A DNA stretch of 64,000 nt from JAXLWB01 sp046328715 (GCA_046328715.1 JAXLWB010000026.1:62001-126000), one strand, 5' to 3'. Positions 26,001 to 34,860 are shown, counted from the stretch's first letter. A program made the numbers and translations. The notes: generated by a model not told the origin, from the sequence alone.

Positions 26001-27926
26001 AGTCTGGCGGGCGACTTCCGCACCTTTAATATTGTCAATCCGAAGACCGGCAACGTAGCCGAAGCAGGCGATCCAGCCACGCCCAATGTCTTCCCCGTGG
26101 TGCTGGAAGGCGTACGCAGCACCGACGGTTCGCCCAGCGCCTTGGCCGATGTCACGGCAAGCGAGTTTAGCGTACAGATTGAGGGCACAGCCGCCACCAT
26201 TATCAACGGTTCCCCCGTCGGCGATCAATTCTGGCTGATGGTACGTCCGGCCCCTGGCGTCTACAGCGCAGGCAGCAAATATGACCTGAGTGTCACCTGG
26301 AATGGACATGGCAGCGACAGCGAAACGCGCGCCGTGCTCTTCACCGAACGCGAAATCACTGACCGTGCCGTCGTCATCGATCATTCGGGTAGCATGGATG
26401 AATTCGACAAGATGGCCGCCGCCCAGAATGCCGCTCGTCTCTTTGTGGATCAGTCGTTGCCCCAGGATCGTATCGCTGTAGTCAGCTTTAGCGACAACTC
26501 GACTGTCAACTATCCGACCACTTTGGTGCCCGATGCAGGCCCCTCTGCCGTGCTCGATGCGGCCAAGAGCGCCATCAACGGCTTAACGCCCAGCGGCATG
26601 ACTGCGATTGGCAAAGGTCTGCTCGACGGTCAGGCCCAGGTGACCGCCGCTCCCGCCGATCACAGCGTGGCCGACGTGATCATCCTGCTCAGCGACGGCA
26701 TGGAGAATGTCGATCCACTCTACAACACCCCAGCGGTCAAAGGCGTGATCGAGCCGACCGATACGATTATCCATACCGTGGCCGTCGGTCCAGCCAGTGC
26801 TGGTTTCCATAGCTTGCTGGAGACGATTGCTGACGACAATGGCGGCGAATTCCGTGCGGTCAACGAGACCGGTGCAGGTGTGATGGCTTCGGCCACCGAC
26901 GCAACCGTGCAGACCGGCATCGAAGCCTGGCCAACCACCTTGCCCAACCGATTGGGCGATGTCTACAAACAATATGCTGAGGAAGTACTCAACGAAAGCC
27001 GACTCTTCCAGGCACGCGGTGTGGGCAATCCGGTCACTGGTGCGCTGCAAACCTTTGACATCAACGTGCCCTCCAGTCTGAGCCGTATCAACTTCTCCTT
27101 TAACTGGGCACAGCCGAACGGCAATAGTGTCTTCCAGGTTGTCGATCCCAAGCAGCATGTTTACACCTTCAAAAAGGGTGACACTCAGAACAAAAACTGC
27201 CGTGGCGATGATACGCATGTGGTCTGCATCATTGAAGCACCGGAGCCTGGCATTTGGAAGACCAGTCAACGGGTGGGCGGTGAGGTCAATGAGTGGGCAC
27301 TGTGGGTGAGCGCCAAGGCTGCTGTCAGCTTCCAACTGTGGGTGGGCACGCCCGAACGGCAACGTGTGATGGGTCAACCGGTGCAGTTGCTGGGCTTCCT
27401 CGGCGAAGGCGAAAAGGCGCTGGCGGGACAGTCGATCAAACTCAACATCTTCTTTCCTGGCGGCTCTTCACGCTCGCTGGAATTGCTCGATGACGGATTG
27501 CACGGAGACGGCGTGGCGGACGACGGGCTTTACAGCAACATCTTTGGCGAAGGCAGTCTCCCCGGCGCTTACGCCGTACGCGGTGTCGCAGAGGGCAAAG
27601 ACATGCTGGGCCAACCCTTCACGCTCTTCAAGAACACTGGCTTCCATCTGCGCCCCAAGGTGGTCTATGTCCACAAGGGTGATATGGACACTGCCGAAGC
27701 GTATCGCAATCTGATTGAGAACAATGGAGTTGCGGTCGATCAGATTTCGATGGATCAACTGCCGACCACTAATTTGTCCCCCTACAATCTGGTGATCATC
27801 GCCCCAGAGACCGGTTCGCTCGATCAATGGGGCACAGACGAGATGGTACGTCAGATTGTCCAATATAAGAAGCCAGTGCTCGGTTGGGTGAGGGCGGCTA
27901 TGCCTACTTTGGCAAGATCAAGTTAG
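23097..27926 (+). CDS. secreted subtilase (S8) / VWA multidomain protein, frame broken near the C-terminus
   Basis: 1,609 residues as read. Signal peptide ~1-35. Domains in order: an N-terminal GATase1-like alpha/beta domain (~45-285); a prodomain-like region; an S8 peptidase with Asp503 (GIFDTG), His530 (NGHGSHVAG) and Ser734 (CGTSMASP), so the triad is complete; a P/proprotein-convertase-like sandwich (~835-975); a von Willebrand factor A domain with MIDAS D1095-H-S-G-S1099; a choice-of-anchor-like domain (GDGVADDGLYSN); and a second copy of the N-terminal alpha/beta domain. The second copy breaks off at GWVRAAMPTLARSS because one base is missing near 27885. Likely an extracellular or surface protease. 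Confidence 0.88.
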   Translation: MSSSHHPPLRCFHWLVVCALLINGFGAAFLPQSVAQAAPLALAGAESAVRVAYLYKNDEGTAQSFANLLNGNGYAVQAFQYAATPEAPFKVMLPLITGGGTGAANASSIVALPTKIGEIPNFANFDLIIVAADSGANDQWQPAEGLFEAIQNSGLPVVGLGTGGHALFGRLGLPNGYPHGVAGTAATIQVADFGDSQPLYGGITLTENSLLQVYQSAQPVISIPLADRLENGVRLAALENDGGSFPIVQAEQRYLLWGFEGSADSMTETGKQLFRNALHFGAQNIELTLQSRSFTPDAGVDPALLAALQGTSGLHAYAQLTHLPSESEREALKQSGVTLLNFVGDTLYYAFVSPTINPADALFSSLVRWLGPIPAPDKIAPDLYKGNYEPWAVTESGALKLLVTFHQDVTDAAAQAILQALGTSGELYGEHVMATLLAKEKVETLAQQDGVAWIDMGPAPLQPLNDVARNDLNVNLAQLANTATNPAYYGGLDGSTVTVGIFDTGVNTPTFTHNDFAGRLVRTQNDTNGHGSHVAGIVGASGANSVSNCPGGSCTPYQYRGMAPNVKIAPYGSWNAATMDEAVNTYHIEASNHSYIQNCGAYDSLSQTVDMLVRGQLTNGGTAIPMHTVVWAAANQGGGAQYCTTGTLPDGSDPDTNPDPDPTTGPRGYFSVLSPSKNSIDVGAYNPGDPQSVTSFSSRGPTWDGRLKPDVMAPGCMTSTDNKTQGYVGKCGTSMASPAVTGIVALLTEQYHQSFSSAGRPMPSTIKALLVQTANDMIHMPGQPGFSEFGWNDPDTGQPVIYQAGPDWSTGYGAVNAQKAASYIKAHNFLEGTVTPADANDSYTVNVLPGQSELKITLAWDDEPGNPAWGVQAKQLVNNLDLSLVAPDGVTVWRPWVLPALPRAALNGMGQDIGTPDPIVRATNIVTATRGVDNLNNLEQVQVPNPAAGVWTIRVNAASLPNGNPQKYSLAGDFRTFNIVNPKTGNVAEAGDPATPNVFPVVLEGVRSTDGSPSALADVTASEFSVQIEGTAATIINGSPVGDQFWLMVRPAPGVYSAGSKYDLSVTWNGHGSDSETRAVLFTEREITDRAVVIDHSGSMDEFDKMAAAQNAARLFVDQSLPQDRIAVVSFSDNSTVNYPTTLVPDAGPSAVLDAAKSAINGLTPSGMTAIGKGLLDGQAQVTAAPADHSVADVIILLSDGMENVDPLYNTPAVKGVIEPTDTIIHTVAVGPASAGFHSLLETIADDNGGEFRAVNETGAGVMASATDATVQTGIEAWPTTLPNRLGDVYKQYAEEVLNESRLFQARGVGNPVTGALQTFDINVPSSLSRINFSFNWAQPNGNSVFQVVDPKQHVYTFKKGDTQNKNCRGDDTHVVCIIEAPEPGIWKTSQRVGGEVNEWALWVSAKAAVSFQLWVGTPERQRVMGQPVQLLGFLGEGEKALAGQSIKLNIFFPGGSSRSLELLDDGLHGDGVADDGLYSNIFGEGSLPGAYAVRGVAEGKDMLGQPFTLFKNTGFHLRPKVVYVHKGDMDTAEAYRNLIENNGVAVDQISMDQLPTTNLSPYNLVIIAPETGSLDQWGTDEMVRQIVQYKKPVLGWVRAAMPTLARSS

Positions 27927-28261
27927 ACATCGGCTGGGGCAACGGGGCGCACAGTACCGGGGACAGCGTGGTGCGTGAGAACTACACCGATCCCTACTGG
28001 CACTATCCCTACGACTTCAACGTAGCCGAGCAGCGCATCTGGAAGCTCTATGCCGAGCCAAGTTCACGGGTCGATATCTTCCTAGGCAACCAACCGACCG
28101 GCGTCACCGTCTTTGGCTACTACAATGCCCAAGCGCAATATGCCGATCTGATTATGGAAAACGGGCGCTATATGCTCTGGAGCTTTGACAAAGGGCCGAA
28201 GAGTATGACCGATGACGGACAGAAGTTGTTTGTCAACACAGTCTACCGGACGATGCAGTGA
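27884..28261 (+). pseudogene. frameshifted C-terminal segment of the subtilase/VWA protein
   Basis: The homologous continuation reads GEGGYAYFGKIKLDIGWG, parallel to VGLGTGGHALFGRLGLPNGY in the N-terminal domain of the same protein. Restoring one T in GGTTGGG (near 27881) would join both parts into one ~1,721-residue protein ending at 28261. Without this, ~110 residues of the C-terminal alpha/beta domain are lost. Confidence 0.85.
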
Positions 28262-28297
28262 GAAGTGAAACGTGATGCATGAGGTGTGAGTCGTAGC

Positions 28298-28340
28298 AAA
28301 ACAGGAAGCAGCTTTTGTGGCTGCTTCCTGTTTTGTTTGT
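28298..28340 (+). terminator. rho-independent terminator after the subtilase gene
   Basis: AAAACAGGAAGCAGC (28298-28312) pairs with GCTGCTTCCTGTTTT (28320-28334) over a 7-base loop, followed by GTTTGT. Confidence 0.9.
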
Positions 28341-28363
28341 AGAACAAGATAGTTTCTTGTTCT
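28341..28363. promoter_or_regulatory. inverted repeat AGAACAAGA-N5-TCTTGTTCT
   Basis: Second copy of the palindrome found at 11924-11944. It lies about 90 bp upstream of the nucleotidyltransferase gene and immediately after the terminator. Confidence 0.4.
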
Positions 28364-28452
28364 AGACCCCTCTGTAATACACTAGAAATCCCGAACTCAC
28401 GTTACTACTAAAATCTTGAATGTTGACTTAGAAGATTTAGTTAAAACAAGCG

Positions 28453-29268
28453 ATGCAACCATTCTCTCAACTCAACCCCATCCTGCGTGAACGGCTTGAA
28501 ATGCACTGCCAGGAACGCGATCAATGGCTCGCCCAGACCCTCCAGCACATCCAAGCTGACTCACGAGTCGTCGCAGCCTGGCTCTTTGGTTCGATCGGAC
28601 GCGGGGATGCCGATGAACTGAGTGACATCGATCTCTTTGTGATTGTGGAAGATGAAGCGCATGAAACGGTTGTGCGCAATCGTGCTGCGTTTATGGCGCA
28701 GGTAGACGAACCGCTGTTGATCCTCGAAGCCCCGCAGAATTGGCCTCCAGGTGGGGTCTACAACATGGCGCTCTACCCAGGCAGTGAGGGTCCGCACCAG
28801 GTAGATTGGTATTGGGTGCGGCGTTCAGCAGCGATTGTACCCAGCGAAACTGTTTTACTCTTTGATCGGGTCGGGCTGCCGCACAAAGATTCACCCACAC
28901 TTTTTGACTATGCCCCGGTTCCCGAACGCCCATTCACGGAGGTCATGACTCAGCAAGTCAATCTCTTTTGGGTAATGTTGCTGATTGGAGCCAAGTATCA
29001 GGCGCGCAACGAGGATGGCTTTTGGTTTCGCGACCTCTACGAAAAGATTGCTCATTTTGTCAATCAGCCGTTGCCGGAATGCATCACAACACCGATGCCA
29101 GCGACACGAACCGCCCAGCTTGCGCTTATGCGTCAAGCGAAGGAAGCGATGTCTGACCTGATGCCACGGGTCGCCGCTCAAGGTTGCGCTGTCCCTTTGG
29201 ACTTTCCGCCACACGCCCATCGCTATCTTGACTTGATTGCAGGAATCGTCGATAGTATGCACTCATGA
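28453..29268 (+). CDS. nucleotidyltransferase domain protein
   Basis: 271 residues. The N-terminal half has the polymerase-beta-type nucleotidyltransferase signature GSIGRGDADELSDIDLFV (GS-x9-DxD), which binds the metal and NTP. The rest is helical and resembles the aminoglycoside/lincosamide nucleotidyltransferase-like group, but the substrate cannot be set from sequence. It starts a + strand run; its stop overlaps the next start (ATGA), so it is translationally coupled with trmB. Confidence 0.82.
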   Translation: MQPFSQLNPILRERLEMHCQERDQWLAQTLQHIQADSRVVAAWLFGSIGRGDADELSDIDLFVIVEDEAHETVVRNRAAFMAQVDEPLLILEAPQNWPPGGVYNMALYPGSEGPHQVDWYWVRRSAAIVPSETVLLFDRVGLPHKDSPTLFDYAPVPERPFTEVMTQQVNLFWVMLLIGAKYQARNEDGFWFRDLYEKIAHFVNQPLPECITTPMPATRTAQLALMRQAKEAMSDLMPRVAAQGCAVPLDFPPHAHRYLDLIAGIVDSMHS

Positions 29269-30137
29269 TGAGTCAGCACGCTCTCGATTATTCTGCCACC
29301 TCTTTCTCACAGGGGCGCATGGACTTTACCTGGGAAGAGCTGAGCGAGGAAGAACGCCGCCAAGCCTACGCCGACTATGAAGCCAGCAAGGGGCTAATCG
29401 GCGGCGACCCTCGTTTCCGTCCTGGAGCGCTCACCTTACCCACTTGGGGACTCAACCTGCCCTTTTTTCGCACCCTGGCCCTCGACGATCCACGCGGCAA
29501 CAATGGTCAACGTTTACGTGCCGATTTGGCTAGCACTCGCCCACTCGAAATCGAGATCGGCTACGGTCGTGGCGACTTTCTGCTCGACCGCGCCCAACGC
29601 CACCCAGATCGACTCTTCATCGGCTACGAAATTCAAACCGGCGCTACGCGCAGAATGATGAATCGGATTGTGGAAGCAGCAGACAAGGAGAAAGAGAAGG
29701 GCGAACAACAATCCGCGCCCCAAGTGGGCGCCCGCCGCAATCCGCAATCTGCCATCTCCAATCTCTGGCTCTCCGATGACGACTGCCGCTTCAGCATTCC
29801 GCGCATCGTTCCCGATGGTCGAGCCGACATGTTTCATATTCTTTTCCCCGACCCGTGGTGGAAGGACAAACACAAGATTCGGCGCCTCTTTTCGCCGCCC
29901 TTCGTCGATTTGCTGGCTTCCAAGTTGCGGATAGGTGGGTTGCTGCACTTTAAGAGCGACGTAGAGGAATATGGCGAGTTGGTGCGTTATCTGGTCGAAG
30001 GGCATCCAGCCTTTTCCCAACATACCCCTGCCTTAGCAAGTCGAATTGGCGACTTCGCGCCGACCCACCGTGAACATTGGTGTATGAAGAGCGGGAAGCC
30101 GGTGTGGAGTTATTATTTTGAACGTAACAAAATTTAG
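29265..30137 (+). CDS. trmB: tRNA (guanine-N7-)-methyltransferase
   Basis: 290 residues; typical TrmB proteins are ~210-240. It methylates G46 of tRNA with S-adenosylmethionine. The SAM-binding motif is EIEIGYGRGDFLL, the signature FPDPWWKDKH holds catalytic and tRNA-contact residues, and the end motif is close to the family's. Extra length comes from a long N-terminal part and a low-complexity insert (~residues 140-166, DKEKEKGEQQ...) that resembles intergenic repeat sequence and keeps the frame. Coupled to the upstream nucleotidyltransferase; DUF362 follows after 53 bp. Confidence 0.9.
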   Translation: MMSQHALDYSATSFSQGRMDFTWEELSEEERRQAYADYEASKGLIGGDPRFRPGALTLPTWGLNLPFFRTLALDDPRGNNGQRLRADLASTRPLEIEIGYGRGDFLLDRAQRHPDRLFIGYEIQTGATRRMMNRIVEAADKEKEKGEQQSAPQVGARRNPQSAISNLWLSDDDCRFSIPRIVPDGRADMFHILFPDPWWKDKHKIRRLFSPPFVDLLASKLRIGGLLHFKSDVEEYGELVRYLVEGHPAFSQHTPALASRIGDFAPTHREHWCMKSGKPVWSYYFERNKI

Positions 30138-30190
30138 TAGTTACAGATTTATCAGTCTCCCGATCTCTACTCTCAGGAGCTATCCATCCC

Positions 30191-31426
30191 ATGACCAACC
30201 AACCCATCCCCAAAGTGCGTGCTGTCCAGTGTGATCACCGTGCCAGTGAAGAAGAGATCTACCAGGCGTTGGTGCGCGCCACGGCCCCAATGAGCGAAGC
30301 GTGGCAGCGTATCCGCAAGGCCAAACGCATCGGCATCAAATTTAACCAGGATATGCACGTAAAAGACCGTGTCTACCATGCCGGGCAGTTGCAACAGTTG
30401 GTGAGTGAGACCGTAGCGCGTGCCTTTCTGCGTTTGTTACGCGAGCGGACCAATGCCGAGATCATCTGTAGCGATGTCAGCGCTTATGTAATGGGTGGTG
30501 CCGTTCGCATCGAAGAGACCTTGACCTTCGCTGAGATCTTCCGTGACTACAACGTACGCTTTGCCGATGGCACTAAGCCGCCCTACAAGACGGTCAAAGT
30601 GCCGGGCGGTGGATTGATGTTTGAGGAGTATCTGTTGCCCGAAGCGGCGGTAGATGTGGACGAGTTTATCTCCTTTGCCAAGCTCAAGAACCACATGTTT
30701 ATGGGCGTGACGCTCTGTGTCAAAAATCTCTTCGGACTGACGCCGGGCGAGCCACGAAATCACTCGCGCGCCTACTTCCACCATGTCGTGCGTATGCCCT
30801 ACTTGCTGGCCGATTTGGCCAAGATCTTCAACCCAGTGCTCAATCTGATCGATGGACTCGTGGGTCAGGCTGGTCAAGAATGGGGTGATGGTTCCGTAGA
30901 ACAGGGGCCACCACGCATCTGCAACACCTTGATTGCTGGCGACCAGATCATTGCGACCGATGCCTGCGCCACGATGTTGATGGGGCACGATCCGCAAAGT
31001 GACTGGCTGACGCCGCCTTTTCATCGCGACCGCAATCACCTGTTAGCTGCAGCACAAGGGGGCTTTGGCACGGTCAACTTGCAGGAGATCGACTTCCAAT
31101 CCGAGGTGACGGGTCCCTTAGGCCAATTCTACGCCAATCTCAACGAGCCGCTCGATCAGATTCGCAGCGTGCGCCACACCACCGCCGAGCAGGGGCTGAT
31201 CTACCGGGACAACATCCGCAAATTCGTGGATCGCTATGCTGATAGCTACATCCTGCTACAACAGGGCGAAGTGCGCTGGAATGACAAAGACAGTTCCGTC
31301 CACATCGACCGCCGCCATCTTCCCGGCTTCCGTCCAGATCAAGGGATGTACCTCAAGTATGTTGATCCAGACGAACAAGAAGGCGAGAAGTTCGCAGTCT
31401 ACGAGCAAGCACTGCGCGCCGCCTAA
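30191..31426 (+). CDS. DUF362 domain-containing protein
   Basis: 411 residues. The DUF362 core is visible in SFAKLKNHMFMGVTLCVKNL, NLIDGLVGQ and IATDACATMLMG. No iron-sulfur Cys motif (CxxCxxCxxxC) is present, unlike DUF362 proteins fused to ferredoxins. The function of the family is unknown; some are linked to redox or cofactor metabolism. A TCAGGAGCTATCC site precedes the start. It is inside the seven-gene + strand run. Confidence 0.85.
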   Translation: MTNQPIPKVRAVQCDHRASEEEIYQALVRATAPMSEAWQRIRKAKRIGIKFNQDMHVKDRVYHAGQLQQLVSETVARAFLRLLRERTNAEIICSDVSAYVMGGAVRIEETLTFAEIFRDYNVRFADGTKPPYKTVKVPGGGLMFEEYLLPEAAVDVDEFISFAKLKNHMFMGVTLCVKNLFGLTPGEPRNHSRAYFHHVVRMPYLLADLAKIFNPVLNLIDGLVGQAGQEWGDGSVEQGPPRICNTLIAGDQIIATDACATMLMGHDPQSDWLTPPFHRDRNHLLAAAQGGFGTVNLQEIDFQSEVTGPLGQFYANLNEPLDQIRSVRHTTAEQGLIYRDNIRKFVDRYADSYILLQQGEVRWNDKDSSVHIDRRHLPGFRPDQGMYLKYVDPDEQEGEKFAVYEQALRAA

Positions 31427-31452
31427 AGAACTACTCTATACAAAGCATCACC

Positions 31453-33072
31453 ATGTCCACACTTCTCACCTGGCCCAACAAACGACAACCCACCCGTCCA
31501 CCGTCGATTGACTTGCGGCTGAGTGAGATGTTTGCAACAAATGGAGAGGTGGGGGGATGGGGGAATGAGGAGAAGAACTGTACAACTCTCTCCCCCACTC
31601 CCTACCTCCCCATCTCCCCATCTCCTAACCTTCTCTTTCACGCCGACAATCTCCCCACCCTCGCCCATCTTCTCAACCAGGGCTACGCTGGTAAAGTTAA
31701 GCTAATCTACATCGATCCACCTTACCAAAGCGGAGTAGTTTGGCAGCGCAAGGTGCGCTTGCGGGGCGAGAAGGCGATCACGATGCAGACGGCGGCGGAT
31801 CATGTCTTTGCTGCGCAGACCGAGTATGAGGATCGCTGGGACGAAGGTGAATATCTGCAATTTATCTATGAACGTTTGCCGTTGTTATGTGAGTTATTGA
31901 GCGAGGATGGTAGTCTATGGCTGCACTGCGATCATCGCCAGACCCATCATCTACGCTGTCTTCTTGAAGAAGTATTCGGCGTTGAGAACTTTCTCAACAC
32001 CGTTACCTGGCGCAGCCAAACAGCGCGTGGAGCCAAGGTCAACGCCTTCTATTTTGCGGCCAGCAGCCAATCGATCCACATCTTCGCCAAGAACCGCAAG
32101 GCGCCAACGGTCTGGAATCCGCCCAAGCGACGTATCCTGCTTAGCGAGGCAGAGGCTGCACTACAGTTTATGCGCGATGAAGGTGGTTTCTTCCGCACAT
32201 CCGATCCGGGAAGCTACAGTTTTGCCAGCCTCAAGCAACTGCACAGCGAAGGGCGGCTCTACGCTCCCTTTGGCGGCGAAGTCGTCATCGACGAGGAACG
32301 GCAGCGGGTCTATAGTTCGAAGGGTGGCAACTTGGGGGTCAAGTATTACCTGAGCAAAGTCGGGCGCAATCAGTGGCAATTAGAACGTGCCGTAGACAAT
32401 TTGTGGGACGATATTCCCGGTCTGGGCACGACGCCTGGCGAAGATTTAGGCTATCCAACGCAAAAGACAGAAGCTCTGCTCACCCGCATCATCGAAACTG
32501 CCAGCAACACAGGCGATCTGATACTCGACTGTTTTATGGGCAGCGGCACCACTCTGGCTGTAGCCAACAAACTTGGTCGGCGCTGGATTGGCATTGACCA
32601 AAACCGCGGGGCGATGATCACAACACGAAGAAGACTTCAAGCACAAAGCAGTTCGTTTGCGATTTTTGCGGAGGCGGGAGGGGTGAGGGGTGAGGAGGAA
32701 TTGCGGAGCGTTTTCCTCACCCCTCACCCGTCTATCATCTCCGCCACGATTACTCGAAATGCATCTGATCCGGCTACAATAGAAGTGCAAATCAATGGCT
32801 ATCGTTCGCCCACGATTGAAGGACAGTTGGCTGCAGGCAAAGCTGTAGAAGGGGATGGAGATTGGCGAGCGATCGTGGACTGTGTAGAAATTGATCCGCA
32901 CTTCAATGGTGAAATCTTCCGGGCAACCGTGGTCGATGCCCCAATCAAGAAAAGCCAACAAGTCAAGGGCACGTACACCGTTCAAGCCCCTGTGGCCGCA
33001 ACCCGGGTTGCAGTACGCATCACAGATGTGTCTGGGCACGAGGCAATGCACGAAACAATTTTGAATGAATAA
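31453..33072 (+). CDS. site-specific DNA methyltransferase (beta class, type III Mod-like), no restriction partner
   Basis: 539 residues. Amino-methyltransferase of adenine N6 or cytosine N4. Motif IV D88-P-P-Y91 precedes motif I F361-M-G-S-G365, the order of the beta class. No restriction nuclease or specificity gene is nearby, so it is probably a solitary methyltransferase. Two low-complexity segments look like intergenic hairpin repeats fixed in frame: ~residues 30-60 (DNA 31542-31629) and ~406-430 (32669-32731). The C-terminal ~110 residues form an unrecognised beta-rich domain. No strong ribosome-binding site is seen before the ATG. Confidence 0.85.
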   Translation: MSTLLTWPNKRQPTRPPSIDLRLSEMFATNGEVGGWGNEEKNCTTLSPTPYLPISPSPNLLFHADNLPTLAHLLNQGYAGKVKLIYIDPPYQSGVVWQRKVRLRGEKAITMQTAADHVFAAQTEYEDRWDEGEYLQFIYERLPLLCELLSEDGSLWLHCDHRQTHHLRCLLEEVFGVENFLNTVTWRSQTARGAKVNAFYFAASSQSIHIFAKNRKAPTVWNPPKRRILLSEAEAALQFMRDEGGFFRTSDPGSYSFASLKQLHSEGRLYAPFGGEVVIDEERQRVYSSKGGNLGVKYYLSKVGRNQWQLERAVDNLWDDIPGLGTTPGEDLGYPTQKTEALLTRIIETASNTGDLILDCFMGSGTTLAVANKLGRRWIGIDQNRGAMITTRRRLQAQSSSFAIFAEAGGVRGEEELRSVFLTPHPSIISATITRNASDPATIEVQINGYRSPTIEGQLAAGKAVEGDGDWRAIVDCVEIDPHFNGEIFRATVVDAPIKKSQQVKGTYTVQAPVAATRVAVRITDVSGHEAMHETILNE

Positions 33073-33083
33073 TCTCTTTTCAC

Positions 33084-33842
33084 ATGTCAACACCTGTTTT
33101 AACCGTTCTCGAAGAAGATCGCCACGCCTGGTTTGCTGGGCGCACACGGGCGATTTTGAAATACTTGGATTTAGAGATGGGCAGTCAGAAAGCTGGCTTC
33201 TCACGCAAAATTTTAGACATCGGCGGTGGGGCAGGGAATATGGCACACCACCTGGCCCATTACGGAGAAGTGCTAGGGTTGGACTACAATCCACGACCCT
33301 TACCCGTTGCACAGCGGCGCGGTCTGGAAGTGCTGCAAGGGTCGGGTACGACATTGCCCTTTACCGATGGTACATTCGACTTGGTTGCGCTCTTTGACAC
33401 GGTCGAACATATCCCCGATGAACTAGCCGTCTTTGATGAGTGTTTGCGCGTGCTGAAGCCAGGTGGTAAGCTAATAGTGACCGTTCCCGCCTTTAACTGG
33501 TTGTGGAGCTATAATGATGAGATCAATGCGCACCAGCGGCGTTACAGTGTGCCAGAGTTACGTCAAAAACTTGAGCTAACTGGCTTTCGGGTAAAACGCA
33601 TCAGTTACAACAACTTTTTTCTCTTTCCACTGATCGCAGGGATGCGACTCTTGCGCCCCTATAACCCAGGCTTGGCCAGCCCCCATTTGACGGATGATGC
33701 CGATGTTTACCAAGTGGAGATGGAGCCGATTCCCGAGCCAGCGAATACAATCTTGCATGGCGTCGGTTGGCTAGAGGCAGAATTGGTGCAACGTCTCAAT
33801 CTGCCATTTGGTACAAGTGTGTTATGTATTGCTGAAAAGTGA
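33084..33842 (+). CDS. class I SAM-dependent methyltransferase
   Basis: 252 residues. SAM-binding motif I is ILDIGGGAGNMAHHL, the acidic residue after strand two is in GLDYNP, and motif LVALFDTVEHIPDE follows; this fits the Methyltransf_11/UbiE-like group. The substrate is unknown. The C-terminal half carries a hydrophobic stretch (NNFFLFPLIAGMRLL) that may lie on the membrane, as in methyltransferases of lipid or sugar modification. It starts 11 bp after the DNA methyltransferase stop. Confidence 0.85.
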   Translation: MSTPVLTVLEEDRHAWFAGRTRAILKYLDLEMGSQKAGFSRKILDIGGGAGNMAHHLAHYGEVLGLDYNPRPLPVAQRRGLEVLQGSGTTLPFTDGTFDLVALFDTVEHIPDELAVFDECLRVLKPGGKLIVTVPAFNWLWSYNDEINAHQRRYSVPELRQKLELTGFRVKRISYNNFFLFPLIAGMRLLRPYNPGLASPHLTDDADVYQVEMEPIPEPANTILHGVGWLEAELVQRLNLPFGTSVLCIAEK

Positions 33843-33845
33843 GGC

Positions 33846-33915
33846 AAGGTGCAAGGCGCAGGTTGCAAGGGGCAAATTTTACTTGCAACTTGCACCCTTG
33901 CAACCTTGCACCTTT
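33846..33915. repeat. GCAAGGTGCAAGG-type inverted repeat
   Basis: AAGGTGCAAGG...GGTTGCAAGG (33846-33870) pairs imperfectly with CCTTGCAACCTTGCACCTT (33897-33915). It fills most of the gap before the PAC2 gene. A related CTGCAACTT...GCAACCTGCAA stretch is near 43890-43925. Confidence 0.6.
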
Positions 33916-33930
33916 CATGAGGAGAAGATT

Positions 33931-34845
33931 ATGACCCAAGTGATTGATTGGCTGGAAAAGCCTAGTGCACAAGAGGTGTACATGCTTGCTGGGTGGCGAC
34001 AGTGGGCCGATGCAGGGTCTGTTTCCTCTGGCTTGCCACCCTACTTGATCGACCATATGCATGCCCGCAAAATTGCCACGATCCGCTCCGAAGATTTCTA
34101 CCTTTTCCAGTTACCAGGCACCCATCATCTGCTGCGTCCGGTAATAAAATTGGAAGAAGGTTATCCAAAAGAAGTGCGCTATCATAAAAATGAGGTCTAT
34201 TACACCGGCAATAGCCAGCAAGGATTTGTCATCTTTACGGGCGATGAACCGCACATGCATATCGAAAAATATGTAGAGGCGTTTTTTGAAATTGCAAAAA
34301 CTCTAAATGTCAAGCGTATTGTCATCGTCGGTGGAATCTACGGCATGGTGCCCTACGATAAGGATCGCAACATCAGTTGTACCTATAGCCACCGGCACTT
34401 GAAAGAGCAACTTGCCGAGTATGCCGTTAGTTTCTCTAATTATGAGGGCGGCGTCTCGCTTGGCTCCTATATGATGGCCGAAGCGCAACGTTACGATATG
34501 GAGAGTTTTCTCTTCTATGCCTTTGTGCCAGCCTACGATCTCGCACAGATCACGGGGCAGCAGGGTGGATTCAGCATTGACCCAGACTTTAAGGCTTGGT
34601 ACGATGTGATGAAACGCATCAATCACATGTTTAGCCTCAACGCCGATCTCTCGGATCTGGTCAACCGCAGCGACCAATTGATTGCCAATATCGATCATGA
34701 AGTAGAAGACTTCGACCGGCGCAACCCCCAACTGGAAGTACGCAAAAAGCTAGATAAGTTGGCAGAGAGCTTCCAAGAGAACTCCTTCATGCCCTTAGAT
34801 GATGTGTGGGCAAGGGAGTTGGGCGACTTATTTGGGGATAATTAG
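33931..34845 (+). CDS. PAC2 family protein
   Basis: 304 residues from the ATG at 33931, after GAGGAGAAGATT. An upstream in-frame extension to 33808 translates repeat DNA and is rejected. PAC2-family cores are visible (YMLAGWRQWADAGSVSSG at the N-terminus; RIVIVGGIYGMVPY; VSLGSYMMAEAQ). The fold is shared with proteasome-assembly chaperones and some ATP-grasp-associated proteins; in bacteria the function is unknown. It is encoded between a methyltransferase and the large membrane protein. Confidence 0.85.
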   Translation: MTQVIDWLEKPSAQEVYMLAGWRQWADAGSVSSGLPPYLIDHMHARKIATIRSEDFYLFQLPGTHHLLRPVIKLEEGYPKEVRYHKNEVYYTGNSQQGFVIFTGDEPHMHIEKYVEAFFEIAKTLNVKRIVIVGGIYGMVPYDKDRNISCTYSHRHLKEQLAEYAVSFSNYEGGVSLGSYMMAEAQRYDMESFLFYAFVPAYDLAQITGQQGGFSIDPDFKAWYDVMKRINHMFSLNADLSDLVNRSDQLIANIDHEVEDFDRRNPQLEVRKKLDKLAESFQENSFMPLDDVWARELGDLFGDN

Positions 34846-34860
34846 AGAAAAAGCTCCCAG

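Noticed and set aside
27870..27930. Programmed frameshift at the end of the subtilase
   Set aside because: A missing T in GGTTGGG explains it simply, and no slippery heptamer is present.
33808..33930. 41-residue N-terminal extension of the PAC2 protein
   Set aside because: It translates the GCAAGG inverted repeat and overlaps the previous gene; GAGGAGAAG points to ATG 33931.
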